64,000 nt of DNA from Limibacter armeniacum (GTDB lineage Bacteria; Bacteroidota; Bacteroidia; Cytophagales; Flammeovirgaceae). The notes under the pieces were generated by a model. It did no database searches. It had not been told where the DNA came from and worked only from the letters and a program-made list of their open reading frames with translations. The translations under genes and the position numbers were made by a program. Shown piece after piece: positions 53,667 through 62,100 of the stretch (within the stretch, counting starts at the first letter, position 1; each line of letters starts with the position of its first letter). Location: the NCBI RefSeq assembly GCF_036880985.1, contig NZ_JBAJNO010000008.1, positions 124,001 through 188,000 of the forward strand. The letters run 5' to 3'.

Positions 53667-54401
53667 ATGAAAAATCAACTATCAGTGATGCTATGCATTT
53701 GCCTATGCATCTTTACATCCATTTTGTGTGCTCAGCAGCCTGACTCCTTGAATTCCCTTCCAACAAAAGCAGACATTCTCAACCTTGATCTTCCTAAACA
53801 GCCTTCAGCCAAATGGTATAAGTCAACCTTGTTCAAGACAACAGTTGTACCTGTAGCACTAATTGGTGGCGGTATGGCACTTTGGAATCAGAGAGATGAG
53901 GTCAAGGCATTGAGAGATCAGTATTTTGCAGACTTTCACACCTCTATTGATGACCACATGCATTATGCTCCTATAGCGGCAGTTTATGGGTTGAACCTTT
54001 TTGGCGTAAAAGGAAGAAATGGCGTAGGGAAGGCTACACTTTGTTTATTAGCCAGCTATGCTATTGCTTCTCCTATTGTAGCAGCCTTGAAAAAGAATAC
54101 TAATGTCACTCGTCCGAGTGGAGGCGAAAACTCTTTTCCTTCATGGCATACTACGAGGGCATTTGTTGCAGCGTCTTTTCTGCATAAGGAGTATGGAAAG
54201 AAAAGTATCTGGTACAGCATAGGTGGTTATACCGTGGCTACCGCTACGGGTGTTTGTCGGTCGCTAAACAATGCCCATTGGGTGTCGGATATTTTGGTGG
54301 GAGCCGGAATCGGAATTCTGACAACGGAGGCAAGTTACCTGTTAATGGATTGGGCATCCGGCAAGTTGAAGAAAAGAAAGCTTGGAGACGCGTTGAAGTA
54401 A
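53667..54401 (+). CDS. PAP2-superfamily phosphatase, exported
   Basis: A 244-aa protein. Signal MKNQLSVMLCICLCIFTSI, ends LCAQ. PAP2 motifs complete: KKNTNVTRP (KxxxxxxRP), the PSxH-like FPSWHTTRA and the third motif CRSLNNAHWVSD (SRxxxxxHxxxD). Membrane helices lie about 115-235. It probably dephosphorylates a lipid phosphate (e.g. undecaprenyl or phosphatidate type) at the outer face of the inner membrane. The long N-terminal soluble part (20-110) is unusual for the family. Confidence 0.85.
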   Translation: MKNQLSVMLCICLCIFTSILCAQQPDSLNSLPTKADILNLDLPKQPSAKWYKSTLFKTTVVPVALIGGGMALWNQRDEVKALRDQYFADFHTSIDDHMHYAPIAAVYGLNLFGVKGRNGVGKATLCLLASYAIASPIVAALKKNTNVTRPSGGENSFPSWHTTRAFVAASFLHKEYGKKSIWYSIGGYTVATATGVCRSLNNAHWVSDILVGAGIGILTTEASYLLMDWASGKLKKRKLGDALK

Positions 54402-54457
54402 AAAAAGCGCATATTTAGCAATTGGAACATTCAATTACTTTTTAAGCCAATTGCATA

Positions 54458-55594
54458 ATGAAAATAAACATACTGACAGGTTGCTTACTGATATTATTGT
54501 TTGCTTGCTCTTCTGAAGATAAAGTGAATGTAAAGATTGTATTGGAATCACCTGAATTGGAAGCAGACACCGAAGTCTATATTACAGGTAATGACTCCTT
54601 GCTTGGTAATTGGAATCCTGGAAAGGTGAAGATGAAAGCGAAAGGCAACGGGCAATGGGAAAAGACAGTAGCAGTATTACCTGAGACACCTTTGGCATTT
54701 AAGTTTACCCTTGGTTCATGGGAAAGAGAAGGAGCTGATGCGAATGGACAACCATTGCCTGATAACTCATTAAAAGTACATGCTGATACATCAGTAAGTT
54801 ATGCGGTGAACTTCTGGAGAAATGGAGAGAAAATACCAGTAGAAGGACAGGTTACAGGTATTGTCAAGTATCATAAGGCAGTAAGAGGCAAAGGACTTCA
54901 ACCTCGGGACTTGATTGTGTGGCTGCCACCTAATTACGATGATGAGGAAGGCAAAAATTACCCAGTGCTTTATATGCACGATGGCCAGAATATATTTGAT
55001 CCTAATACAGCTTCATTCAAGGTAGATTGGCGAGTGGATGAAACAGCTGATAGCCTTATCAGACGTGAGCTTATCGAACCCATCATCATTGTGGGAATTT
55101 ACAATACAACTGATCGCTCTAAAGAATATATACCAGGAAAGAAAGGAACTGCTTATATGGATTTTGTGGTCAATACGGTAAAACCAATGATAGATGAAAA
55201 ATACCGTACACTGCCAGATCGTGAACATACAGCAACAGGTGGCTCATCAGCAGGTGGGATTATTTCTTTTATGCTGATGTGGGAGTACAATGAGGTATTC
55301 TCTAAAGCTATTTGTATGTCACCAGCCTTTAAAATTCAAGATATAGATTTTGTGGATGACGTATTGGATTATACAGGTCCTCAGAAAGATATCAAGGTAT
55401 ATATTGACAATGGAGGAGTTGAACTTGAGGAGAAGTTACAACCAGGAGTAGATGAGATGTTGAAAGCACTTAAGTCAAAGGGCTATAAAGAAGGGGAAGA
55501 CTTTTGGTGGAGACATGACCCAAAGGCAAAACATTTTGAAAGTGCTTGGGCAAAACGAATGCCGGATGCTTTGGAGGTATTATTTAGGAAGTAA
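54458..55594 (+). CDS. CBM20-esterase lipoprotein
   Basis: A 378-aa lipoprotein. Lipobox LFAC at residue 16. N-terminal starch-binding-like CBM20 domain about 22-122 (ITGNDSLLGNWNPGKVKMK, PLAFKFTLGSWER). C-terminal esterase-D/alpha-beta-hydrolase domain about 140-378: YMHDGQNIFDP oxyanion region, nucleophile serine in TGGSSAGGIISF near 262 and a catalytic His in AKHFESAW near 365. Likely an outer-surface esterase acting on a glycan-linked substrate. Related enzymes include siderophore-hydrolase-type and feruloyl-type esterases; I cannot choose between them. It follows the PAP2 gene by 56 nt. Confidence 0.82.
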   Translation: MKINILTGCLLILLFACSSEDKVNVKIVLESPELEADTEVYITGNDSLLGNWNPGKVKMKAKGNGQWEKTVAVLPETPLAFKFTLGSWEREGADANGQPLPDNSLKVHADTSVSYAVNFWRNGEKIPVEGQVTGIVKYHKAVRGKGLQPRDLIVWLPPNYDDEEGKNYPVLYMHDGQNIFDPNTASFKVDWRVDETADSLIRRELIEPIIIVGIYNTTDRSKEYIPGKKGTAYMDFVVNTVKPMIDEKYRTLPDREHTATGGSSAGGIISFMLMWEYNEVFSKAICMSPAFKIQDIDFVDDVLDYTGPQKDIKVYIDNGGVELEEKLQPGVDEMLKALKSKGYKEGEDFWWRHDPKAKHFESAWAKRMPDALEVLFRK

Positions 55595-55630
55595 TCAATC
55601 TGCTATTCTTAATGTTTGATATTATTTTTC

Positions 55631-55666
55631 ATTCAAAACTTTCAATAATTATTGAAAGTTTTGAAT
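55631..55666. promoter_or_regulatory. Perfect 36-bp palindrome, operator of GbsR-type regulator
   Basis: ATTCAAAACTTTCAATAA and its exact reverse complement, 18+18, with no loop. The core TTTCAATAATTATTGAAA recurs with one mismatched pair at 56205-56222 before the next gene. The -33 element (TTG at 55652-55654) lies inside it, so binding would block RNA polymerase. Confidence 0.85.
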
Positions 55667-55682
55667 TTCTGTGTTACATTTG
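55652..55682 (+). promoter_or_regulatory. Promoter of the GbsR-type gene
   Basis: TTG at 55652-55654, a 20-nt spacer, TACATTTG at 55675-55682. The ATG at 55687 is only 5 nt beyond the -7 box, so the mRNA should be leaderless or nearly so. Confidence 0.7.
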
Positions 55683-55686
55683 ATTT

Positions 55687-56187
55687 ATGAAATACGGAGA
55701 GGCAAAAGAAAGGTACTTACAGGCTTGGGGAAGCTTGGGTAGCAGTTGGGGCGTGAGTCGTACAATGGCACAGGTTCATGCACTGTTGATGATCTCTACA
55801 CAACCTGTTTCTACTGAAGAAATAATGGAAGAGTTGTCAATCTCAAGAGGGAACGTAAATATGAATGTTCGTGCATTGATCGATTGGGGTTTGGCTGAAA
55901 AGGTTTTTGTTCCTGGTGAACGCAAAGAGTTTTTCCGAACAGACAAGGATATTACGAACCTAGCTGTTCAGGTAGCGAAAGAGCGTAAGAAAAGGGAGCT
56001 GGAACCAATCCTTAAAGTTCTTTCTGAAGTAAATTCAGTAGAGGGGGATAGTCATGAAGTAGAGGAGTTTAGAAAAGTAACCACAGACTTACATCAGTTT
56101 GCATCTCAGTCTGATATGGTCTTGGAGCGATTTATCAACCAAAAGAGTAATTGGTTTCTGAAAATTCTAGGAAAACTCACCAAGTAA
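55687..56187 (+). CDS. GbsR/MarR-family transcriptional regulator
   Basis: A 166-aa regulator. Winged HTH 20-95 (WGSLGSSWGVSRTMAQVHALL, TEEIMEELSISRGNVNMNVRALIDWGL, VPGERKEFFRT); helical dimerisation part from 100. The start fits the family's usual N-terminus (MKYGEAKERYLQAW), which fixes the position so close to the -7 box. A perfect 36-bp palindrome overlaps its promoter, and a second copy of the core lies before the following membrane genes. Autorepression of a three-gene unit is therefore likely. The signal is unknown. Confidence 0.88.
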   Translation: MKYGEAKERYLQAWGSLGSSWGVSRTMAQVHALLMISTQPVSTEEIMEELSISRGNVNMNVRALIDWGLAEKVFVPGERKEFFRTDKDITNLAVQVAKERKKRELEPILKVLSEVNSVEGDSHEVEEFRKVTTDLHQFASQSDMVLERFINQKSNWFLKILGKLTK

Positions 56188-56204
56188 TTTTTTTTATTCA
56201 AAAG

Positions 56205-56222
56205 TTTCAAAAATTATTGAAA
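56205..56222. promoter_or_regulatory. Second GbsR-type operator
   Basis: TTTCAAAAATTATTGAAA, an 18-bp near-palindrome differing from the first core by one base. It lies 11 nt before the start codon of the membrane protein gene, so it may control that gene separately. Confidence 0.7.
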
Positions 56223-56233
56223 GTTCAATAAGT

Positions 56234-56581
56234 ATGAATCAAAATGAAATTGCATTTGGCTTGTATCTGATTGTAGCCACATTGACCACTGTTCTATTGG
56301 GAAAAAAGCTTTATGTCAAAGGCGAGGTATTCTTGAAGAGTATTTTTTCTGGAACTCCTAAACTGGTACAGCCAATCAATACAATTCTACTTATTGGCTT
56401 TTATCTGGTCAATATAGGGATGGTACTAGTTTACTTTACTCAAGAAATGAACCTATTGACAGTACTGGATATAGTGGAGTTTTTATTGACAAAGCTTGGG
56501 GGGATCTATTTGATAATAGGAGGGATGCATATGTTTAATTTATCTCTGTTCCTGTATTTGGAACATAAATTTGATTTATAA
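56234..56581 (+). CDS. Small membrane protein, GbsR-operon member 1
   Basis: A 115-aa protein with three hydrophobic segments (AFGLYLIVATLTTVLLGKK, NTILLIGFYLVNIGMVLVYF and LLTKLGGIYLIIGGMHMFN). It is a paralogue of the next gene: both share an FLxxIFxG motif and an IGFYLxNxG helix. Not a known transporter family to me. Its place behind a GbsR-type regulator and a repeated operator shows it is one of that regulator's targets. Confidence 0.65.
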   Translation: MNQNEIAFGLYLIVATLTTVLLGKKLYVKGEVFLKSIFSGTPKLVQPINTILLIGFYLVNIGMVLVYFTQEMNLLTVLDIVEFLLTKLGGIYLIIGGMHMFNLSLFLYLEHKFDL

Positions 56582-56599
56582 TATCTAACTCAAAACAAC

Positions 56600-56986
56600 A
56601 TGGAAAATCTAATTATTGTAAAAGCTTATGTAATCTATTTACCAATTGTAATTGGCTTGACAGCATATGTAGCACATCAATTGTTCAAAAACAGTAAAGT
56701 GTTTATGCTAGATATTTTTCATGGTAGGGAAGAGATTGCAATGGCTACAAATCAGCTCTTCAAGATTGGTTTTTATCTGATAAATCTAGGGGCAGCACTT
56801 TTCATTCTTAAAATTTATCAACTTTCTAGCAATCAGGATATGATTGAAAAGCTTAGTTATAAAATTGGAGGTTTTTCAATCTACTTGGGTATTACTTTGT
56901 TTATGAACCTGTATCTATTTTTTAGAGGCAAAAGAAAAGCCAATACAAAAAGAATGGCTCTGAATCATGGGATGACTGAGGAATAA
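56600..56986 (+). CDS. Small membrane protein, GbsR-operon member 2
   Basis: A 128-aa paralogue of the preceding gene, 18 nt apart: three hydrophobic segments (VIYLPIVIGLTAYVAHQLF, LFKIGFYLINLGAALFILKI and IGGFSIYLGITLFMNLYLFF). It ends in a basic tail (RGKRKANTKRMALN). The pair may form a hetero-oligomer in the inner membrane. Function unknown. Confidence 0.65.
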   Translation: MENLIIVKAYVIYLPIVIGLTAYVAHQLFKNSKVFMLDIFHGREEIAMATNQLFKIGFYLINLGAALFILKIYQLSSNQDMIEKLSYKIGGFSIYLGITLFMNLYLFFRGKRKANTKRMALNHGMTEE

Positions 56987-57053
56987 GGTATTTGAGTGTG
57001 AGTATTCCCAATATGGTTAGGATATGATGACATTACTATTTTTTACTAGAACT

Positions 57054-57686
57054 ATGAATTATAAGAAGTTTTCTTTTTTAGTACTCCTGTGTTTTGTTGG
57101 GAGTCAGTTATTAGCTCAAGGTTATGAAACGGGAAAAATAAAAAGGGGAGTAAAAGTGGGGGTGTGGATGTATTATGATCAGAATGAAGAATGCCCCAGC
57201 TTAGTGATAGATTATGATAAGGCTTCAGTAATCTGTATTAAGCCTGATCATGAAAAGTACATGGTTAAGTTAGATTCCTCAAATTGGGTTCTAAGTGAGT
57301 TAAGTCGGCAGCCTCGATACATAGGCAGTTATCAGGAATTAATGCGAATTTTAGGTAAAAACATTTCTTACCCCAAAGTAGCTAAAGCAAAAAGAGTACA
57401 AGCTCAGGTATTTCTTGAGTTTGAAATAAGTGAGCATGGTCGAGCAACTAAATACCAAGTTTATAATGACCCAAATAATTACTTTACAGATGAAGTTATA
57501 GAAGCCTTTAAGTTAGTTCCTGACCTATGGTTAGCAGGTATTTATCAAAGTAAAGCAGTTCCAGCTAAAATGCTGATACCTATAGAATTTAGGATAAATA
57601 ATTTGGATGCAGACCTTAATGGTATGACAGAATCTGATTTTTTAGGCAAAAAGCTAAATACTGTAGTAGTTATGGCTTATTTATAA
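57054..57686 (+). CDS. Exported protein with TonB C-terminal-like domain
   Basis: About 210 aa from the chosen start at 57054 (MNYKKFSFLVLLCF); a Met 30 nt upstream adds an awkward leader. Signal ends LLAQ. Residues 25-55 read like a MORN-type repeat (GKIKRGVKVGVWMYYD). Residues 105-185 fit the TonB C-terminal/energy-transducer fold (YPKVAKAKRVQAQVFLEFEI, VYNDPNNYFTDEVIEAFKL, PAKMLIPIEFRI). No N-terminal membrane anchor or proline-rich span is present, so it cannot act as a classical TonB; it is more likely a periplasmic or surface partner protein. Confidence 0.65.
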   Translation: MNYKKFSFLVLLCFVGSQLLAQGYETGKIKRGVKVGVWMYYDQNEECPSLVIDYDKASVICIKPDHEKYMVKLDSSNWVLSELSRQPRYIGSYQELMRILGKNISYPKVAKAKRVQAQVFLEFEISEHGRATKYQVYNDPNNYFTDEVIEAFKLVPDLWLAGIYQSKAVPAKMLIPIEFRINNLDADLNGMTESDFLGKKLNTVVVMAYL

Positions 57687-57737
57687 CGGATCAATATTTT
57701 TACAAGTTAAAGCGTATATAAGTAGCTTGGATTATAT

Positions 57738-57769
57738 TAACCCCATCAATTAATTAACTGATGGGGTTA
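57738..57769. terminator. Bidirectional terminator
   Basis: Perfect 11-bp stem TAACCCCATCA (57738-57748) with TGATGGGGTTA (57759-57769), between convergent genes. Confidence 0.88.
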
Positions 57770-57790
57770 TTTCTGAAATTTGAACATCCA

Positions 57791-60223
57791 TTAAAAACCA
57801 CAATGCATTCCAATAGGTGATCCATCAGGGATTTTTTCAACTTGATGGTCTGCAAATGCATCTGGGTTGAGCTTAAATCGCTTGATTTTTTCAGCCAATA
57901 GTAAGTTGTGTGCTTGCCATTCCGGAGCTTTTGACTTTTTGTTTTTCAGCCAGTTTTCCAGATTCTCTATTTGATAAAGTGCAATGGCTTTAGCCTGACT
58001 ACTAGCAGAACTATTGGCTGCCAATCCCAATAAGTAATGCAGTGTTCTCTCATTGACCATTCGCTGTATTTCACTTTGGTAACTGTCTGGATTGGAATTG
58101 TTATCATCCATTTTTATGGTTGCATCCAGCAGTGTATTGGTAATATCCAACAGTGAAGGTTGTGTCTTGTCCATTGCATGGTGTTGTATCAGTCGGGTAG
58201 CCCGTTGTCCATTTAGCAGAAGGCTGAGACAGTGGTTGACCGAACTTTCAGCAGCAGCAATAGGATCGAAAGTAAGACCTGTATGTGACCCAAAGTGTTC
58301 TCTTGTTTTACTATACCCCATAGGCATCGGAGGTATATTGTTCAGTACTTGGTTAGGCACACTTAAAAACTGTGGTGTCAAGGTTTTGAGTAATGCATCG
58401 AGCGCTTGTTTTTGTTCATGAGGTGTAACAAAGCTTACTGCTTCCTGCCCGTCTCCCTTGACAGCATAGGTGTAGTGTATTCCTCCAATCACTTTTGCGG
58501 TAGCTTCCGCCTGATAACGATGCATAAGATAGACAGGAACCAATATGTCTTCAAATGTAGCCATTGGGCTGCCATCAGAGAGGCTGTTTGGGTTGATTTT
58601 CTGTAAGGCAACTTCTCTGACTTTGATTAAACGCTGAAGCTCTTGGGCTGCGTTTTGTCCATTGTCCCAAAGGTGTGCGTTTGCAGCTGCACTGCCATAT
58701 GGACGTGCATCACGGTCTGAAAGGTAACGCAATTCTTTCTGGAGACTTTCTTGAATGATCTTTTCAAGTGCTGTTGGTTTGTCAGATCCTTCAGGGAAGT
58801 CACTGTAACCCCATTTAATTACCTGCTTGTCCCATTCGCCAATTCCGGTAGCATAGGCATTTGAGATGTCAATGCTGCCATTTTCACTTAACTCAATAAG
58901 TGGATGTGGATAGTCCATAACAGATGCCCTGTTATTCACACTGGCGGCAAAGTTATGGGCAATGCCCAAGGTATGTCCCACTTCGTGTGCAGCCAGCTGA
59001 CGCAATCGTGCCAATGCCATGGCTTTCATCTCTTCTGTTGGGTGTACACCATCCTCAGATGGACTCAGAAGTCCCTGTGCGATCAGGTAATCCTGACGTA
59101 CTCTTAAAGACCCCAAGGAGATATGTCCTTTGATGATTTCACCTGTTCTTGGATCAATTACTGATGCCCCATAACTCCAACCTCTGGTGGATCTGTGTAC
59201 CCACTGAATAACATTGTATCGGACATCCAAAAGGTCTGCATCTTCAGGAAGCAGCTCGACACGGAAAGCGTTTTTGTAACCTGCTGCTTCAAAAGCCTGA
59301 TTCCACCACGAAGCACCTTCCATCAATGCTGAACGAATTGGTTCTGGAGCACCACGGTCAAGGTAATACACAAGCGGTTCGATGGCTTCGCTGACAGAGG
59401 CGGCAGGGTCTTTCTTCTTGAGCCTATGACGGACTGGAAGTCTTTTGGTAAGCGGTTGGTCAATAGGAGTGGCATAATCCTGATAGGAGATGGAAAAGAA
59501 ACCTGAGCGTGGGTCAAAAGGTCTCAGTTCAAAGTCATTGTCAGGCAATTCAATAAAGGAATGTCGCTGTCTGACTGTAATAGCTTCAGGACTTGGTACT
59601 ACTGATCGAACCCAAGAGCCTTCAGGGCTTCCAGTGAAGGTCAGGATTACCTCAAACTCTGAATTCTTTGGAAAACTCTTGGTTCCCTCCTTATAAATGG
59701 CAGAGCGGCTACCGTCAAGTTTGTAATTACCTTGTTTGGCATTTTTGAGGGTGCCAGTGACATTATGAACATCACGAATAAAGAAGTCTGTAGCATCTAC
59801 CCAAAAAGCACCATTTTCTTCCTTTTCAATCTTAAAGCCCCAAAGTACCGATTGTGCAAAAGCTTCCCTAACAGACTTAGCTTCCTCTGGATTGTCACTG
59901 ACTGCACGGTAATCATAATTGGGTTGAATCAACAAGATTTTGTTACCTGCCCGTTGGAACTTTACAACTCTGTTGTGTCCTAACTGCCCTCTATCTAGCC
60001 CTATATCATTGGAGCCAACTCCACTGACAAGCGAATTGACATAAAGAAACTCCTTGTCCAGTTGATCGATTTTCAATTGAACTTTCCCAGTTTCTGTAGC
60101 ATAACTGAAATCTATAAAACCCGAATAAGTAACCTCCTTGCTAAATCCTGAAGGAGCGTAAAGTGATAAAAAAGTAAGAATGAGAAATCCTAAAAAGAAT
60201 TGGCTGTTTGTCTTCATAGTCAA
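57791..60223 (-). CDS. Zinc-dependent metalloprotease, exported
   Basis: An 810-aa secreted protease. Signal MTMKTNSQFFLGFLILTFLSLYA. Extended zinc motif HEVGHTLGIAH near 408, with a downstream Met-turn-like SVMDYPHP near 430. The N-terminal 300 residues are beta-rich (VTYSGFIDFSYATE), and the C-terminal third is helical. This layout matches a large Bacteroidota family (DUF5117/DUF4953-type) annotated only as zinc-dependent metalloprotease. The substrate is unknown. Monocistronic. Confidence 0.87.
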   Translation of the reverse strand: MTMKTNSQFFLGFLILTFLSLYAPSGFSKEVTYSGFIDFSYATETGKVQLKIDQLDKEFLYVNSLVSGVGSNDIGLDRGQLGHNRVVKFQRAGNKILLIQPNYDYRAVSDNPEEAKSVREAFAQSVLWGFKIEKEENGAFWVDATDFFIRDVHNVTGTLKNAKQGNYKLDGSRSAIYKEGTKSFPKNSEFEVILTFTGSPEGSWVRSVVPSPEAITVRQRHSFIELPDNDFELRPFDPRSGFFSISYQDYATPIDQPLTKRLPVRHRLKKKDPAASVSEAIEPLVYYLDRGAPEPIRSALMEGASWWNQAFEAAGYKNAFRVELLPEDADLLDVRYNVIQWVHRSTRGWSYGASVIDPRTGEIIKGHISLGSLRVRQDYLIAQGLLSPSEDGVHPTEEMKAMALARLRQLAAHEVGHTLGIAHNFAASVNNRASVMDYPHPLIELSENGSIDISNAYATGIGEWDKQVIKWGYSDFPEGSDKPTALEKIIQESLQKELRYLSDRDARPYGSAAANAHLWDNGQNAAQELQRLIKVREVALQKINPNSLSDGSPMATFEDILVPVYLMHRYQAEATAKVIGGIHYTYAVKGDGQEAVSFVTPHEQKQALDALLKTLTPQFLSVPNQVLNNIPPMPMGYSKTREHFGSHTGLTFDPIAAAESSVNHCLSLLLNGQRATRLIQHHAMDKTQPSLLDITNTLLDATIKMDDNNSNPDSYQSEIQRMVNERTLHYLLGLAANSSASSQAKAIALYQIENLENWLKNKKSKAPEWQAHNLLLAEKIKRFKLNPDAFADHQVEKIPDGSPIGMHCGF

Positions 60224-60325
60224 AAGTTTAATTATTTGACTATAATTTATGAAAATAATATGAGAGTCATTGTAGGTGTAAGTGTTTAGTTGATTGTAGG
60301 TTAGGATGTAGCAATGAAATAAGTT

Positions 60326-60877
60326 TTAATCTTCAATTAAGTTAAAAGGAATGTTATTCTCCTTACATTTATCCAATAGCTTTTCAATGACTAGATTCAG
60401 TAAATCTTGATTTAAATCTCTCTTATAAATGAATTTTTTTACAATATCATTTTTGCTGGTAATGCAGATTTGATCCTTTTTTAACTTGATGTGTTGAATG
60501 TTGTTAAAACTGATTTCATGCTGTTCATTTAAGATGCCGAGTCGCCACTTAATTTTTTCTTCGCTTATTTCTAGAAATGGTGAAGTAGAAAAAAGAGACA
60601 TGTCAAACATCCTTTTTATAAATCTTGGTAATTTCTTCTTAATAACGGTAGTGGAGAGAATAAGCACTGATAGTTCTAGTATAAAGAAAATATTAAGCAG
60701 GTCTTTTTCATAAATATATTCACTTATCATAATTAGATCCATAAGCAGCACTACGGAAGTAACTCTTTTTATTTTTCTGTCAATCTTGTGGTCATGGTCT
60801 GTTTTGTCCCTTCCGTGTACTACTTTAAAATAGCCTTCTTCCTTTATTATGGATAAATTGAACTCTTCTTTAATCAT
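60326..60877 (-). CDS. Membrane protein with PH-like domain, unknown
   Basis: A 183-aa protein with two adjacent hydrophobic helices near residues 39-80 (VVLLMDLIMIS, LNIFFILELSVLILS). Flanking parts have a beta pattern (FLEISEEKIKWRLG, QHEISFNNIQHIKLK, QICITSKN) typical of the bacterial PH-like/YdbS-type domain. It may form a pair with the YdeI-CDGSH gene upstream on the same strand (62-nt gap). AT-rich. Function unknown. Confidence 0.5.
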   Translation of the reverse strand: MIKEEFNLSIIKEEGYFKVVHGRDKTDHDHKIDRKIKRVTSVVLLMDLIMISEYIYEKDLLNIFFILELSVLILSTTVIKKKLPRFIKRMFDMSLFSTSPFLEISEEKIKWRLGILNEQHEISFNNIQHIKLKKDQICITSKNDIVKKFIYKRDLNQDLLNLVIEKLLDKCKENNIPFNLIED

Positions 60878-60939
60878 GGGTTAATTAAAATTGGATGTTC
60901 AAAAAGTATTGATTATTAGTTGTTTAGTTGGGTTGGTTC

Positions 60940-61575
60940 TCAGATGTATTTGTGGGATCCATCACAGTTAGGCATTTTTTTGGAATGTCCACATATACAG
61001 TCATTCAAACCCTTTCCATTGAGGATTCGCATTGTGTTTTTCTCAATCCTTGATTCACGGGTCTTGGATTGTTTAGGTTGTGAAAAGTGGAGTAGGTATC
61101 CTCTTTGTCTTCCAGGAGTCAGGTTTTCAAAAGCAGCTTTAAAGTCAGGGTCTTTCTCAAACTTTAGTTCTAATTCTTCTGGTACACTAAACTCTACGGT
61201 CTTTTTTGTTTCTACACTCAAACCTGCTTTCTCTACCTCTATTGCTTCAAATATATAAGCTTTGATAGTCGGCTCTAGCTTTTCAATTTCAGAAATGTCT
61301 GTAAATCTTATTTGTCGTGCAGATTGAACATTCTCAGTTTGCTGCACTAAAATACCTTCAGCATCATTGAGTAAAGCCCCTTTGTGAAATAGGAGTGCAC
61401 AATAGTTTTTAAACTCATGAATTAAAAGGACGTTATTCTTTTTTAGAGTGTAGCAAGGGTGCATCCACTTATATTCTTCTTCTAGCCCACATTTGGCAAC
61501 AATAGCTCTTAGCCTTGTCAGCTCTTTTTGCCATTTTCCTACATTGCTTAAGTATTCATCAACTTTAGGGTGCAT
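60940..61575 (-). CDS. YdeI/DUF1801-family protein with C-terminal CDGSH motif
   Basis: A 211-aa protein. The YdeI-like domain is residues 1-110 (MHPKVDEYLSNVGKWQKEL, EEYKWMHPCYTLKKNNVLL, HEFKNYCALLFHKGALL), followed by the family's helical C-terminal part to about 185. The last 20 residues carry CICGHSKKMPNCDGSH, an exact match to the iron-sulfur consensus CxCxxSxxxPxCDGSH of mitoNEET-type proteins. It would bind a [2Fe-2S] cluster with 3Cys-1His ligands. A redox or Fe-S role is inferred from the motif alone. Confidence 0.75.
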   Translation of the reverse strand: MHPKVDEYLSNVGKWQKELTRLRAIVAKCGLEEEYKWMHPCYTLKKNNVLLIHEFKNYCALLFHKGALLNDAEGILVQQTENVQSARQIRFTDISEIEKLEPTIKAYIFEAIEVEKAGLSVETKKTVEFSVPEELELKFEKDPDFKAAFENLTPGRQRGYLLHFSQPKQSKTRESRIEKNTMRILNGKGLNDCICGHSKKMPNCDGSHKYI

Positions 61576-62100
61576 AGTATTATGAGTGTTATATGTTTGA
61601 TGCTTGTAACCGGTAGATCATCAGTAGGTTTGTTGTTCGTATTTATAATTGATCTTATCGTTAGGTTACATTTAAATAGTTAAAAATTTATTTCGGATAA
61701 CTTACTGATAAAAAGGAAACCCAACCTAATATTATCCAAATAATAAACCTAGAGAAAGAGGGGCGATAGTAACGTGTTTTTTTACCTAGTTAAGGAGTAA
61801 ATAGTCATACCTTCTTGGTAACCTTATGGCTGATAGAGCAGTTTATGAGTAGGGTAGTTAAATCAGGGAATGTTTATTTCTTAAACTGGCTTAAGTTTTT
61901 TCTGTATCAGGACTTGTAAGTTTGCTTAATATTAAGTGACAGTACGAACCCAGCAATGTAAACCGTTAACATTATTGGGTTCGTGTTGTTTTTGAATTTA
62001 TAAAAGGTACTGTCAGGACTCCAAAAGCAGCTCATTCTGTTGACTTACTCATATTTACATAAAGCTTCCTTATATTATTGCAGTCTTAGAACTTGAAGTT
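61576..62100. other. Intergenic region with orphan terminator
   Basis: About 525 bases without an ORF between divergent genes. A strong plus-strand terminator at 61944 has no gene before it. A -7-like TATGTTTG is at 61592-61599, but without a good -33 element. An untranslated RNA is possible. Confidence 0.45.
61944..61990 (+). terminator. Orphan intrinsic terminator
   Basis: A 16-position stem ACGAACCCAGCAATGT (61944-61959) with ACATTATTGGGTTCGT (61969-61984), with one wobble and one mismatch, then T-rich tail on the plus strand only. Confidence 0.75.
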
